64,000 nucleotides of DNA from Oscillospiraceae bacterium. Lineage in GTDB: Bacteria; Bacillota; Clostridia; Oscillospirales; Ruminococcaceae. Location: the NCBI GenBank assembly GCA_030533325.1, contig JAUNJJ010000003.1, positions 41,092 to 105,091 on the forward strand. Direction: 5' to 3'. The notes below the pieces were generated by a model. It saw only the letters and a program-made list of their open reading frames with translations. It had not been told where the DNA came from and searched no databases. The position numbers and the translations under genes were made by a program. Shown here piece by piece: positions 36,897-46,204 of this stretch. Each line of letters starts with the position of its first letter. The first letter of the stretch is position 1.

Positions 36897-36976
36897 ACAA
36901 GCACGGTATGTCGTATTACGATTATGGAAAATCGTAAACCACATACGGCTTGTCAGGGGAAATTTCCCCTAAGACC
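36897..36976 (+). other. oriT-like inverted repeat of IME1
   Basis: A long imperfect stem at 36897-36953: ACAAGC/GCTTGT at the base, GTATGT/ACATAC, then TTACGATT/AATCGTAA. GGGG and a C-rich stretch follow directly. It is 45-60 bases before mobC. A long inverted repeat beside a short conserved sequence next to relaxase genes is the usual layout of oriT. IME2 has the same architecture with different stem sequence. The nick position is not known. Confidence 0.6.
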
Positions 36977-37021
36977 CCTGAGAGGTCGGCACAGCCGACC
37001 GAGATACAGAAAGGAGACACA

Positions 37022-37774
37022 ATGTCAATATTCAAAAAGCCCGAAAAGGGTTTCCTTGCAAAGCTGTTCAAGCATAAGCAGGTGGAGGAGCTTGCAGAGG
37101 AACTTGCCCACACCTATGCGGACGAAATGCAGGAAGAATTGCAGTCCGAAAGTGACGAGACGACAACCGCCGAGGACACCGCTGCCGAGCCTGTCCCTAT
37201 GTTGGAAGTCACGGAATCGGGCGAGGTAGATTTCACAGAACCACCCGAAACCACCGAGGGAGAATCCCAACCGCAGGACACCGAGACGAGCGAAGTCCGC
37301 AAGCACCTTATCACATTCCGAGTGAACGACATAGAGCTTGAAGCGATCAACCGCCGATATGCTGAAACGAGTTTCAGAAGCAGGGGTGATTTTTGCAGAT
37401 ATTCTGCACTCACCGTGATGAATGTTGAGGAGGATACCGAGGACATCAAGCAGATAGCGAGGTACATTTCCTCAATATCCAATTCGTTCAATCAGGTAGC
37501 CCATAGAGTGAATAAAGGCGGCAAGCTCTACGATGAGGATATTTCCGATATGAAAGCGAGGTTAGAGGAAGTTTGGCAGTTACTCGTATCCATACGATCC
37601 ACACGGGAACATACGGTGCAATTGCTTATATCTGCAACCCAGACAAAACCGCAGACGGCAAATATGTTGTTAGCAACTTGTGCGTATCTACTCCATGTGG
37701 AGCATCAGAACAATTTAGAAACATCAGGCAGACAGTTGGCACAGGGCGATGCCGAAGTGAATGCCAGCACATAA
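37022..37774 (+). CDS. mobC: MobC-like relaxosome protein (IME1)
   Basis: 250 residues from ATG 37022 after AGAAAGGAGACAC. An acidic, low-complexity N-terminal half (to about 95) is followed by the MobC ribbon-helix-helix region: HLITFRVNDIELEAINRRYAE, then FCRYSAL and ISNSFNQVAHRVNKGGKLYDEDISDMKARLEEVWQLL. MobC binds oriT and helps the relaxase open the strands. Its last 202 bases overlap mobA in another frame. The acidic extension is not present in the IME2 homologue. Confidence 0.88.
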   Translation: MSIFKKPEKGFLAKLFKHKQVEELAEELAHTYADEMQEELQSESDETTTAEDTAAEPVPMLEVTESGEVDFTEPPETTEGESQPQDTETSEVRKHLITFRVNDIELEAINRRYAETSFRSRGDFCRYSALTVMNVEEDTEDIKQIARYISSISNSFNQVAHRVNKGGKLYDEDISDMKARLEEVWQLLVSIRSTREHTVQLLISATQTKPQTANMLLATCAYLLHVEHQNNLETSGRQLAQGDAEVNAST

Positions 37775-38985
37775 TTCAGAGTTTTGCCCCCGGTGAGGTC
37801 ACTCCTGAAAGGGCTTTGCTTATCGGGCAGGAATTATGCAAGGCGCTTTTCAATGACGAGTATCAGTATGTTCTTGCCGTCCATGTAGACCACTCTCATG
37901 TGCATAATCATGTGATAGTAAATAACGTAAATTTCTACACCGGAAAGACCTTTGAAACCGAGCATAATCAGGGAAAGATACCCGACCGTGCGTGGAGTAA
38001 ACTCCGCACGATTTCGGACGAACTTTGCAGGAAACACGGACTTTCTATCATCGAAAATCCGCATCTTTCAAAGGGCAAGAGCCATTGGGAATGGGAGCTT
38101 GACAAGCAGAATCTATCATGGAAAGAACAGCTTAAAAGAACTATCGACGAGGTTATCAAGGTCAGCGAGAACTTTGAGGATTTCCTTGCAAAATGCGCCG
38201 ATTTCGGTATACTTGTGGACTACAATCCCGACCACAAGATCGACCTGAAATTTATGCTTGCGGAGCAAAAGGAACGCAATCCGAGGGCGAAGTTTACCCG
38301 TGCCAAAACACTGGGATACTTCTACGAGAGCCAACAGATCAGAAGGCGTATCGAGAGTTACAAGTACCAAATGTCGCATCGCCCGACAGCGAGAATTATC
38401 CGCACCACAGCGGAGAAATTTCAGCAGTCTCAGGGCTTGACGAATTGGGCGGATAGGGAGAATATGAAAGCGGCGAGCAAGGCACTCAATGAGATGAACG
38501 CAAGCAATTCCACCCTTGAAGAATTGGAAAGTGCAGCTCACAGGGCACTTGCCGAATTTATGGTCATGTCAACTCCGCAGATGGAATTGAGCGATCGTAT
38601 CCACAAAATGGAGGAGCAAATTCCTGCAATCGAGAAGTATCATGAATTTGTGGCATATCACAAGAAATATACTTCTCTGGAGGGCAAGGCGAAAACCAAG
38701 TACAAGAGCGATTTTTGCTATGAACTTGACGAGTACCACAAGGCTTATAAGAAGCTGATAGAGCTATTTCCCGACGCTCATATACCGAAACTCAGCAAGC
38801 TGAAAACGGAGCTTGAAAAAGCCCGAACAGATTACGCTGAGCAGAGTGCGGAACGTAAAGCCCTGAAGAAAGAAGCGGACAGGCTTTCAAGGCTTGCACA
38901 GCAGAAGCGTGACAGTCAGAGAACGCTTGCCCGATATATGCAGAACGAACAGGCTGCCAAGAGAAAGAAAAGTCAGCTTGAATAA
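37573..38985 (+). CDS. mobA: MobA/MobL-type relaxase (IME1)
   Basis: 470 residues from TTG 37573, inside mobC. The N terminus IHTIHTGTYGAIAYI gives the likely catalytic Tyr region; SFAPGEVTPERA and the metal-binding three-His motif HVDHSHVHNHVIVN follow near residue 98, then TEHNQGKIPDRAWSKLR. The C-terminal 200 residues are helical and basic. MOBP-type relaxases nick oriT and pilot the strand into a type IV channel. No channel genes are on the IME, so the surrounding ICE or another element must supply them. Confidence 0.93.
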   Translation: MAVTRIHTIHTGTYGAIAYICNPDKTADGKYVVSNLCVSTPCGASEQFRNIRQTVGTGRCRSECQHIIQSFAPGEVTPERALLIGQELCKALFNDEYQYVLAVHVDHSHVHNHVIVNNVNFYTGKTFETEHNQGKIPDRAWSKLRTISDELCRKHGLSIIENPHLSKGKSHWEWELDKQNLSWKEQLKRTIDEVIKVSENFEDFLAKCADFGILVDYNPDHKIDLKFMLAEQKERNPRAKFTRAKTLGYFYESQQIRRRIESYKYQMSHRPTARIIRTTAEKFQQSQGLTNWADRENMKAASKALNEMNASNSTLEELESAAHRALAEFMVMSTPQMELSDRIHKMEEQIPAIEKYHEFVAYHKKYTSLEGKAKTKYKSDFCYELDEYHKAYKKLIELFPDAHIPKLSKLKTELEKARTDYAEQSAERKALKKEADRLSRLAQQKRDSQRTLARYMQNEQAAKRKKSQLE

Positions 38986-39000
38986 AGAAAGGAAGATTTT

Positions 39001-39594
39001 ATGAGTAGAATAGGGTATATCCGTGTTTCCACGGAACATCAGGAGACAGCGAGACAGCAGGAGATCATGTGCGACTATCAGGTAGATCGTATCTTCTCCG
39101 AGAAGATTTCGGGAGCGAACAAAGACCGCCCACAGCTCAGGGCTATGCTTGAATATGTGCGTGAGGGTGACACCCTCTACATTGAGAGTATCAGCCGTCT
39201 GGGGCGCTCCACAAAGGACTTGCTGAATATCATCGACACTCTCACTGAAAAGGGAGTAACGCTTGTCAGCCACAAGGAAAACATCGACACCGATACGCCT
39301 GCGGGCAAATTCATGTTGACCGTGTTTGCAGCTCTCTCGCAGTTGGAGCGTGAACAGCTCAAACAGCGACAGCGTGAGGGCATCGAGATAGCCAAAGTGC
39401 AGGGCAAGTACACGGGCAGAAAACCCATTGAAATTGACTGGACGAGGTTCGGGCAGCTCTATGGGGAATGGAAGTCCAAGAGCATCACGGGCAGGGACTT
39501 TATGCGGAGAATGGGCTTGTCGGCTAACACTTTTTACCGCCGTGTCAGGGAGTATGAAGCGGAACACGGCATTGCCGAGCCTGTTCCTGCCTGA
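39001..39594 (+). CDS. Resolvase-type serine recombinase (IME1)
   Basis: 197 residues. IGYIRVSTEHQETARQQ with the catalytic Ser, SGANKDRPQLRAMLEYVREGDTLYIESISRLGRS and LEREQLKQRQREGIEIAK are the resolvase/invertase hallmarks; a C-terminal helix-turn-helix (GRDFMRRMGLSANTFYRRV) completes it. It follows mobA by 15 bases. The IME2 copy at 61847 is very similar along its full length. Role may be resolution of element dimers or co-integrates. Confidence 0.93.
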   Translation: MSRIGYIRVSTEHQETARQQEIMCDYQVDRIFSEKISGANKDRPQLRAMLEYVREGDTLYIESISRLGRSTKDLLNIIDTLTEKGVTLVSHKENIDTDTPAGKFMLTVFAALSQLEREQLKQRQREGIEIAKVQGKYTGRKPIEIDWTRFGQLYGEWKSKSITGRDFMRRMGLSANTFYRRVREYEAEHGIAEPVPA

Positions 39595-39732
39595 TACAGC
39601 ATATTGCACCGAGGATTTTTATAATATTGCTGCGCCCTGCACAATTATTATTACAATTACTCCACAGGGCTGGACTCCTGTCTTGTCATGGGATATAATG
39701 TATCTACAATAAAACACAGGAGGGATACAGCT

Positions 39733-39945
39733 ATGTTAAAGATACCCGAATTGGCAATGTCGCGGTCAAGCAAGATCACTACCGTATGTAGCGGCAGGCG
39801 TGAGGTCTGTACCGACTACGAAGAAGCAAAGGCATATTTCCTCGAAATGATGATGACCGCCGAGGGCGAGGAGCGTGACCGAGCAGAGTGCGTATACATT
39901 CAGCTACTTCACGGACTTGACGAGTGCAGCGATGAGGACGAATAA
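39733..39945 (+). CDS. Small acidic IME1 protein
   Basis: 70 residues from ATG 39733 after AGGAGG. Visible segments: SSKITTVCSGRREVCTDYEEAKAYF, EEERDRAECVYIQLLHGLDEC and an acidic end. The pattern suggests a short strand pair plus two helices. No family recognised, and no counterpart was seen after the IME2 resolvase. Confidence 0.6.
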   Translation: MLKIPELAMSRSSKITTVCSGRREVCTDYEEAKAYFLEMMMTAEGEERDRAECVYIQLLHGLDECSDEDE

Positions 39946-39952
39946 TCAGCAG

Positions 39953-40204
39953 GGCGAGTTGTTTCGGCAACTCGCTCTTGCTATGCCCTCTGACGAACGG
40001 AAATGCCCCTCACAGCCGTCCGAGCTTGCGGAGTGGAAAAGATAACGCCTGAAAAGAAAAGACCTGAGAAGTGCTTGTGTGAGCAAATCTCAGGTCTTTG
40101 TGTGTTATTCAGTTCCAATAGAGTATGCTGTCATTGTGGCGCACTCCATAATGCTGATTTGAACCTCAGCGGAACGGGAAATGAGTGTGTCATTAGGCTA
40201 AGGT
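39953..40204. other. Intergenic hairpins and conserved backbone end (IME1)
   Basis: GCGAGTTG/CAACTCGC hairpin near 39957-39980, then a 12-bp stem AAAGACCTGAGA (40058-40069) with TCTCAGGTCTTT (40088-40099), followed by TTCAGTTCCA at about 40108. IME2 has a strong hairpin followed by the same TTCAGTTCCA at its equivalent place. No gene seen. The cargo island begins immediately after. Confidence 0.55.
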
Positions 40205-42925
40205 TCAATGGGAGATAATTGACAATCCTTTTAAGCTGGCTAATAGGTAAGCATCTTTGTTGGTGTCTTTAATTTTGAGCCTTTTCAGAACACTGTCTTC
40301 TGTTTCTGGACTCCAATAAATTTTCAAATCATTTTTTGCACGAGTTATTGCTGTATAAAAAATATTATGAGTTATTCTTTCTTCGACTTCATTTGATATT
40401 ACTATCTTAACGGAATCATATTCTAATCCCTGTGCTTTATGAATTGAAACCGCATAAGCAACTTGGAACGGTATAACAGTTGAATCATCGTCATCTTCAT
40501 CTTCGTCAGTATTACGATATTTATTTACGCTGAATGATATAATAGAATATCCTGACTCTGAAAGTCCCAACAAATTGAAAGAATACTTTGAAGCTTCTAA
40601 TTCATTTATTGTTATGTCAAGTTCTATTTCAAATGTGATTTTAGTATCTTCCACATGAATATCGACTATCTTGCCTTTTGAGTTGTTATGAATTAACGGC
40701 GCAAATATATTCGATTCATTAAACAAAATCGGATCATCAACTTTATAAGTGTTTATTCCCCATATCACGGATTTATTGGGATTACTGCTTTGAAGAAAGC
40801 GGTTAATATTGTTTATGCCATATAATCCATCATAGTTTAAGCAAAGAATGATCTCATTATCCTGTTGTCTTTCAAATATTGATTCATCAAGCCGAGCTAC
40901 ATAACCGTTCTTAACAAGAGGTTCTAAAATAGCATCGTCAAGGTTGCGTACACGATCCCAAACAGTTAAAAGCTCCTTGTTCTCAGTTCTGTAAGGGTAT
41001 TTCAATTCAAAAACCGACGATTTAGGAATAAACTTCTGTGCTATGCTGAACCAATTTCCAAAGTAAATAGACTCAATCTGATATACATCTCCGACTAAGA
41101 CAAGCAGTTGATATTTGGCTTTTGTTAATACCTTTCTCATATCAGCATTGCTTACGGTACTACACTCGTCGATTATCAGAATATCACAATCTGTTTCCAG
41201 ATTCTTGTTTGACAAGAATTTTTTAATTGTATAGAATGAGCTGTTTTCTACTGTTATTTTTCTGCGCAAGTTATCTACCGCCGGATGTGTATTTGCTAAA
41301 AAGAACTTGTTACTCGATGACCAAAAATTAGATATATGCTTTATTAAAGTAGATTTGCCTGTACCAGCCGAACCATTTATAAACGCCACATGAGAGCTTG
41401 CAAATATATTTTGAAGGATTGTTCCTTTATACTTATCATCAATAATGTATGACGAGCGTTTAAGCCATGAATTAACAGAGGCTGTATATTGATCCACGCC
41501 GGATTGAGAAAGTTGTTGTAGTTCTTTTATTATTTCTTCACTATCGACAACATACTGGTCAATATAAAAGAAATCTTTATATTTCATTATTCTGCGGCCT
41601 GTATGCTTATAATAAAGGCGTGAGTTATACTCTTGTATCAATTCATCTATGTTTTCAAAACGCTCCAATTCATCGCTTGCAGTAAATAGCTTTCCTTCAA
41701 TTTCTGTATTGTTTCGTATAAATCTTGCTAAAAATTCATGTTCTCTGCCATCGGGTGAGATGCATTCAAATAAATCATATAATCTTGGATTATGGTTGTA
41801 CAAAGATGAACAATACGGCATCTGATCAAACGGAATGCACTCAAACCGTAAGTAAAGATTCGATAATACATAGCATTGCTCATGATTCCTTTGCCACTTT
41901 ATAATAGAATTATTCATATTATGAAGTAGATACCGAATAACATTTGCTCCGTTATCATCATTCAATATAATAACACGAGATTTGTCTAAGAACTTAGTAA
42001 TGATAGTAGATTGAGCGTTTATTGTTAGCTGGGCTTTGATTTTATCGTAGTAGCTCTGATTGCAACATACAAGTTCAGTAAGCGACATTCCGCTATATTT
42101 CAAAAATTGCATTAAGTTATTATATTCATTGGTTGCAGAAAATCTTTGAGCAGGACCGAATATACTGGAATAATTGGAAAATTCACATGGTCTTATAGAG
42201 ACTTGCCATTCATCTATGACAAGTATTTCCATTGCTTTATCAAAAACAAAAATATTATCACTATGAATGGAGAATTTAACAGCATAATTTTTCATAATAT
42301 CCTGCTTTGTAAAAGCAATGACACGATTGATTTTATTTGCCTTACTCATTGTTGCCGTAAATGTTACTTCGTAATATATTTGATGATTTACAAAGAACGG
42401 CTTTATTTTTTCAATGTAGTATCGGTCATTATAAACCACAGAGCGACTATATTGGCTTGGCTTTTCAATTCGATCCGAAATCTTCAAGTAATAATCAGAG
42501 ATTTCTGTATCAGTATTTAATGGGTATTCATCTATATTATTCAGTACATCAAGGTTGTATTCATTTTTAAGATAGACCTTTATTCTTAATAGGTATTCGT
42601 AGTATTTAAGCATCAACCTTTCTGAACCGTCTTTGTCGATTGTATAATGGGACACGGATTTTTGCAACATATTGTGGAATTTGCCAAGAAACCGCAAATT
42701 ACCTCGTGATTGAAGATCTTGTAAGGCTTTTTTTCTTAAATCATAGTCGTTAGGATTGATATCACCTTTGCCAGCATAGGCTTTCATTGCGATATATTCG
42801 ACGAAATTTCTAAGTTGACTTAAAATGTTCTGACTTAAGAGTCCTCGATTTGTTATGTCAAAAGAATCGATGTTGTCACATATAACCTGATCCGTATCAA
42901 AAATAGCCTTATCTATTTTTAACAT
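40205..42925 (-). CDS. SF1 (UvrD/RecD-like) helicase-domain protein
   Basis: 906 residues. The first 500 have no domain I recognise. The C-terminal 400 contain Walker A FINGSAGTGKSTLIKHI near 525, Walker B ILIIDECSTVSN near 590, GDVYQIESIYFGNW, and the UvrD/RecD C-terminal motifs AVSIHKAQGLEYDSV and NIFYTAITRAKNDL. A DNA helicase or translocase is likely. It follows the second hsdS by 30 bases with its own GGAGG and ends the restriction island operon. Its link to restriction is inferred from position. Confidence 0.82.
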   Translation of the reverse strand: MLKIDKAIFDTDQVICDNIDSFDITNRGLLSQNILSQLRNFVEYIAMKAYAGKGDINPNDYDLRKKALQDLQSRGNLRFLGKFHNMLQKSVSHYTIDKDGSERLMLKYYEYLLRIKVYLKNEYNLDVLNNIDEYPLNTDTEISDYYLKISDRIEKPSQYSRSVVYNDRYYIEKIKPFFVNHQIYYEVTFTATMSKANKINRVIAFTKQDIMKNYAVKFSIHSDNIFVFDKAMEILVIDEWQVSIRPCEFSNYSSIFGPAQRFSATNEYNNLMQFLKYSGMSLTELVCCNQSYYDKIKAQLTINAQSTIITKFLDKSRVIILNDDNGANVIRYLLHNMNNSIIKWQRNHEQCYVLSNLYLRFECIPFDQMPYCSSLYNHNPRLYDLFECISPDGREHEFLARFIRNNTEIEGKLFTASDELERFENIDELIQEYNSRLYYKHTGRRIMKYKDFFYIDQYVVDSEEIIKELQQLSQSGVDQYTASVNSWLKRSSYIIDDKYKGTILQNIFASSHVAFINGSAGTGKSTLIKHISNFWSSSNKFFLANTHPAVDNLRRKITVENSSFYTIKKFLSNKNLETDCDILIIDECSTVSNADMRKVLTKAKYQLLVLVGDVYQIESIYFGNWFSIAQKFIPKSSVFELKYPYRTENKELLTVWDRVRNLDDAILEPLVKNGYVARLDESIFERQQDNEIILCLNYDGLYGINNINRFLQSSNPNKSVIWGINTYKVDDPILFNESNIFAPLIHNNSKGKIVDIHVEDTKITFEIELDITINELEASKYSFNLLGLSESGYSIISFSVNKYRNTDEDEDDDDSTVIPFQVAYAVSIHKAQGLEYDSVKIVISNEVEERITHNIFYTAITRAKNDLKIYWSPETEDSVLKRLKIKDTNKDAYLLASLKGLSIISH

Positions 42926-42936
42926 TATTAGCCTCC

Positions 42937-42950
42937 TAAACGATAATTTA
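42937..42950 (+). repeat. hsdS inversion site d
   Basis: TAAACGATAATTTA, just after the stop of the second hsdS. Inverted partner of the copy at 43703-43716; together they bracket one TRD2 cassette. Confidence 0.85.
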
Positions 42951-42955
42951 TCGTA

Positions 42956-44275
42956 TCAATCGGATATGGTAGCCTGACCGTTCATCAGCATCGGCAAAAG
43001 CCAGTCACGGAGAGAAATCAAAACTTGATTCTCTTTCAGAATAGTGCTTTTTATCTTTTCGCTGTTTAATACCAGTGTGTCAAACTTTCCGAGTGTATCA
43101 TCATCAGGTATAGGTATGCAGAATTCTTCAACACCATAAAATAACAATCCTAAAATATTCGTACCATTGGTATGTGATGCGATATATTTATGGAAATAAT
43201 CAGTGTTAAAAAGATAATGAAGATAGCATTTAAGCAGTTTGTTATAAGGCTTTATCTGAGTAACGTGATGGGAAGAAACGATGTCCCCATCAAAAATGTC
43301 TGGAATTAGTAGCGAACGTCCAATAATATCCTTTTTATAGTCAATTGCTGTTTGCTGAGTATTGCACATTACAAGATCAAATGGAGAAAGGATTTTTTCC
43401 AAGGAGTATTCGCCAGTGTAATACTTTATCCCTTCCGGCTTATATTCTCCAATGGGTGTAAATGATGCGAGATTAACCATAGGTGTGCCTTTATCACTGA
43501 TGGTCTTTGTGCTATACGAAATACCTCTATCAAATGTTATAAGATCACCGATTGCTTTAACTTGCCAGCCTGAAGGAATGTCACGCTTCAACTGCTCATT
43601 CCACACCATAGCACCGCCCGAAGCACGATACGGCTTCCCGTTCTCGTCAGGAAAATCGAACTGAGTGAACCAATAGTCATACATCAGCTTAAGTTGGTGC
43701 TGTAAATTATCGTTTATCATTCTATTTAGTTCAAGATTTCGATCAATCCGTTCCAAACAATCGGCTATTTTATTCTGAATTTCCATAGGCGGAACTATGA
43801 TTTCAGTATTCATAAGATCACCGATGCGGATTTCTACTATTATGCTCCCTGTTGTATGTAACGAAGCGGCTTCAACGTAGTAATCACTCGCAAGATATAG
43901 ACACATATAGGCAGGCAAAACAACTTCTCGATTCACTCTTATTGCGAATATTGATTCTCCTATATCGAAATCATTCGGTTCATTTTTTATCAGGTGACAA
44001 TGACCGATAGGCGCTCTGCTTGAAAACAGAATATCACCAACCTCGATATTCGACCTTCGATGTATGATACTTTTGGCTCTTTCATCAATAAAATCGCATT
44101 TTGAAAAATCTACCGTTCCAAATTTGGTCAGATTCTTCGCAGTGATGTATTTAATATCGCCAGTTCCCAATGTAAAGTTCTTTCTTGGATTCAATCCAGT
44201 ATTTATATGTTCGATACATTCGCTGAATTTAAGAATTTTCCAACCGCGCTTTAAAACCATTTCTTTAACTGTCAT
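42956..44275 (-). CDS. hsdS: Type I restriction specificity subunit, full-length second copy
   Basis: 439 residues with two target-recognition domains. TRD1 covers about 1-170 and is followed by the conserved spacer NRMINDNLQHQL and YDYWFTQFDFPDENGKPYR; TRD2 covers about 240-410, then the conserved end LRDWLLPMLMNGQATISD. HsdS chooses the bipartite DNA site of a type I enzyme. The TRD2 half is bracketed by inverted 14-bp repeats (43703-43716 and 42937-42950) and shares both its beginning and end with the cassette at 47285-48000. It is separated from hsdM by 4.3 kb, so it is either expressed from another promoter or a reservoir of TRDs. Confidence 0.92.
   Translation of the reverse strand: MTVKEMVLKRGWKILKFSECIEHINTGLNPRKNFTLGTGDIKYITAKNLTKFGTVDFSKCDFIDERAKSIIHRRSNIEVGDILFSSRAPIGHCHLIKNEPNDFDIGESIFAIRVNREVVLPAYMCLYLASDYYVEAASLHTTGSIIVEIRIGDLMNTEIIVPPMEIQNKIADCLERIDRNLELNRMINDNLQHQLKLMYDYWFTQFDFPDENGKPYRASGGAMVWNEQLKRDIPSGWQVKAIGDLITFDRGISYSTKTISDKGTPMVNLASFTPIGEYKPEGIKYYTGEYSLEKILSPFDLVMCNTQQTAIDYKKDIIGRSLLIPDIFDGDIVSSHHVTQIKPYNKLLKCYLHYLFNTDYFHKYIASHTNGTNILGLLFYGVEEFCIPIPDDDTLGKFDTLVLNSEKIKSTILKENQVLISLRDWLLPMLMNGQATISD
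43703..43716 (-). repeat. hsdS inversion site a
   Basis: TAAACGATAATTTA on the minus strand, encoding part of INDNL in the middle of the full-length hsdS. It is in the opposite orientation to the copies at 42937 and 47285. Confidence 0.85.
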
Positions 44276-44325
44276 TTATATTCCTACCAATCTTGGACTT
44301 TCAAATATGAAATTGTAAGCAGAAC

Positions 44326-46179
44326 TCATTTTCCAAAAATGAAGCTCACAATTCTATCACTTGCTACATCAGTAGCATTTTCAATATCCTGCTTGCACCA
44401 ATAAGGCTTAGTATCATTCTCATATTTCTTGACTAAGGCAGTTGCAACAGGATATTCGCTATCAATATAGCCTGTCTTATCGGAGAGCTTAGTTGATACC
44501 TTTGTCCTGAACCACTCGTTACCGATAGACCTGTTGATCTTTTCTTCAAGAAGAATCTTGTTGCCGAGCTTATTTACCGTATCATCAAACTCTTCCTTGC
44601 TGTCAATCTGGGCATCTTTTCTGATAGCATCAAGGTTTGCACCACTCTGAGGCATAATATGTTCTATGTCATACTTGCTGCCAAGAACAAATGTCAGATC
44701 GTTTTCCTGAGCAAAAAGATACTCGTTCAGGTATACAAGCATATTCCTGTCATATTCAGACACATACTTCTTGATTTCGTCAGCTTGCCATTTCTCAGAG
44801 ATATGCTTATCGAAATCAGCCTTAATATCCTGCACAAATACAGAGCTATCAGCCATTTTAACTATCTCACCGAAAAGGAATGTCTTGAAAGTGCTGCTGG
44901 AATAGCCTATATCTACAAGTTCCAGTACAGTAAAAAGTCTTAACAGGCAATTTGCAATCTCATTAACATCTTCCTCAGATATTATGTCTGCATCGAAACG
45001 GTGAAAATAGCTTGCTAAGAACAGCTTTGCATTATCATTAAACTTCAAAAGAACCTGAATAATAGGATAAGCAGACGCTTTCTTCCATATCTTTGCAATA
45101 TTTATCATTTGATTGCATAGTCCGATAGGATCATTGAGAAGCTCTTTGTTGTCCTCTGTAAAGTATCTTCTAAGACCTGGTGTTGTTACGTTTATTGAGC
45201 CGGTAGCCGTAACGATTTCATTATTCTTGTTCTTAGCACGTTCAAAATACATCTGCTGCATAAGTATAGCATCAATATTGGCTATACCACTCTGCTTCAG
45301 CTCATCGATCAGCTCGATCAGTTCTTTCCACAGCTTTGTAAATTCATCGCTGACTTTGCTCTTTTCCGCTTCGGCATAGAGCTTCGCTGAGATAATATCG
45401 GAATCATAAAGCGGTAATCCGTCAGAATTCAGGGAGTTAAACATGGTAATAGCTTGCTCAACCTGCCAGCTCTTTATCTCGATGACTTCACAGCTATCTG
45501 TCAGAGTTTTTGCAAAGCTATTAAGCTGAGAGTCAGAAAGCTCCTTTGCTCTATCATAGAAAAACTTGAAATTTCTAAAAAAGTTCGTATACTTATTATC
45601 TTTCTGCTTACGGGGAATTTTAATAACTTTGGACTCTGCTTCGGCGTAGTCAACAGCACCCAGTATAGTCTGCAATTCCGTTTTATAAAGCTCATTGATA
45701 GAATAATTCTCAATGATAGGCTCGCTGTTACAAATAGCTCTATCCGTTGCAATATCGGGATCATCAGGAATGTCCTCTGTTTCCGCTTTATACAGAATAC
45801 CCATGATCTTTCTACGGCGCTCTTTAAGTCCTCTGCACAGGTTTTCAGAGTCATCATCTTGACTTGTTGTGCCTATCGCTACATTGATACGAACCAAAAG
45901 AGCCTTCATCAGCAACAGAAATGTCGTTGTTCTCTGCTGTCCGTCGATAAGTCCCAATACAGTATCGTCCTTCTGGCAGTTGATGATGATCGTACCGAAG
46001 AAATATCTATCCTTACTGTCACTATCAATGAAGTCTGTAATATCCTGCCACAGCTTATCGCAGTTAGTGATAGACCATGAGTAAGGTCTTTGATACTCTG
46101 GTATGGTAAATTTTGTATCTTCTTCCAATTTGAGATATGCACCGATCTTTCTGAGTTTTGGCTCAATACTCTTTGCCAT
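44326..46179 (-). CDS. DUF262/DUF1524 (GmrSD-like) putative nuclease
   Basis: 617 residues. The N-terminal DUF262 signature is TIPEYQRPYSW, then FFGTIIINCQ and GLIDGQQRTTTFLLLM near residue 80. The C-terminal DUF1524 HNH-type part has YDIEHIMPQSG near 500 and KLGNKILLEEKINRSIGN. This domain pair defines the GmrSD family, in which DUF262 is an NTP-dependent regulator and DUF1524 the nuclease that restricts modified DNA. Placed between the recombinase and second hsdS, it adds a possible second, modification-dependent barrier. All key motif residues appear intact. Confidence 0.9.
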   Translation of the reverse strand: MAKSIEPKLRKIGAYLKLEEDTKFTIPEYQRPYSWSITNCDKLWQDITDFIDSDSKDRYFFGTIIINCQKDDTVLGLIDGQQRTTTFLLLMKALLVRINVAIGTTSQDDDSENLCRGLKERRRKIMGILYKAETEDIPDDPDIATDRAICNSEPIIENYSINELYKTELQTILGAVDYAEAESKVIKIPRKQKDNKYTNFFRNFKFFYDRAKELSDSQLNSFAKTLTDSCEVIEIKSWQVEQAITMFNSLNSDGLPLYDSDIISAKLYAEAEKSKVSDEFTKLWKELIELIDELKQSGIANIDAILMQQMYFERAKNKNNEIVTATGSINVTTPGLRRYFTEDNKELLNDPIGLCNQMINIAKIWKKASAYPIIQVLLKFNDNAKLFLASYFHRFDADIISEEDVNEIANCLLRLFTVLELVDIGYSSSTFKTFLFGEIVKMADSSVFVQDIKADFDKHISEKWQADEIKKYVSEYDRNMLVYLNEYLFAQENDLTFVLGSKYDIEHIMPQSGANLDAIRKDAQIDSKEEFDDTVNKLGNKILLEEKINRSIGNEWFRTKVSTKLSDKTGYIDSEYPVATALVKKYENDTKPYWCKQDIENATDVASDRIVSFIFGK

Positions 46180-46204
46180 AACAATAACCCTTCTTTCTGT
46201 TATT

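Noticed and set aside
40100..40205. Right end of IME1 at the hairpin after the resolvase
   Set aside because: The helicase reading frame does not resume there; it resumes at 53951, where a 23-bp inverted match to the left end is also found.
45454..46080. 208-codon open frame opposite the DUF262 gene
   Set aside because: Antisense shadow of a gene with clear DUF262 motifs.
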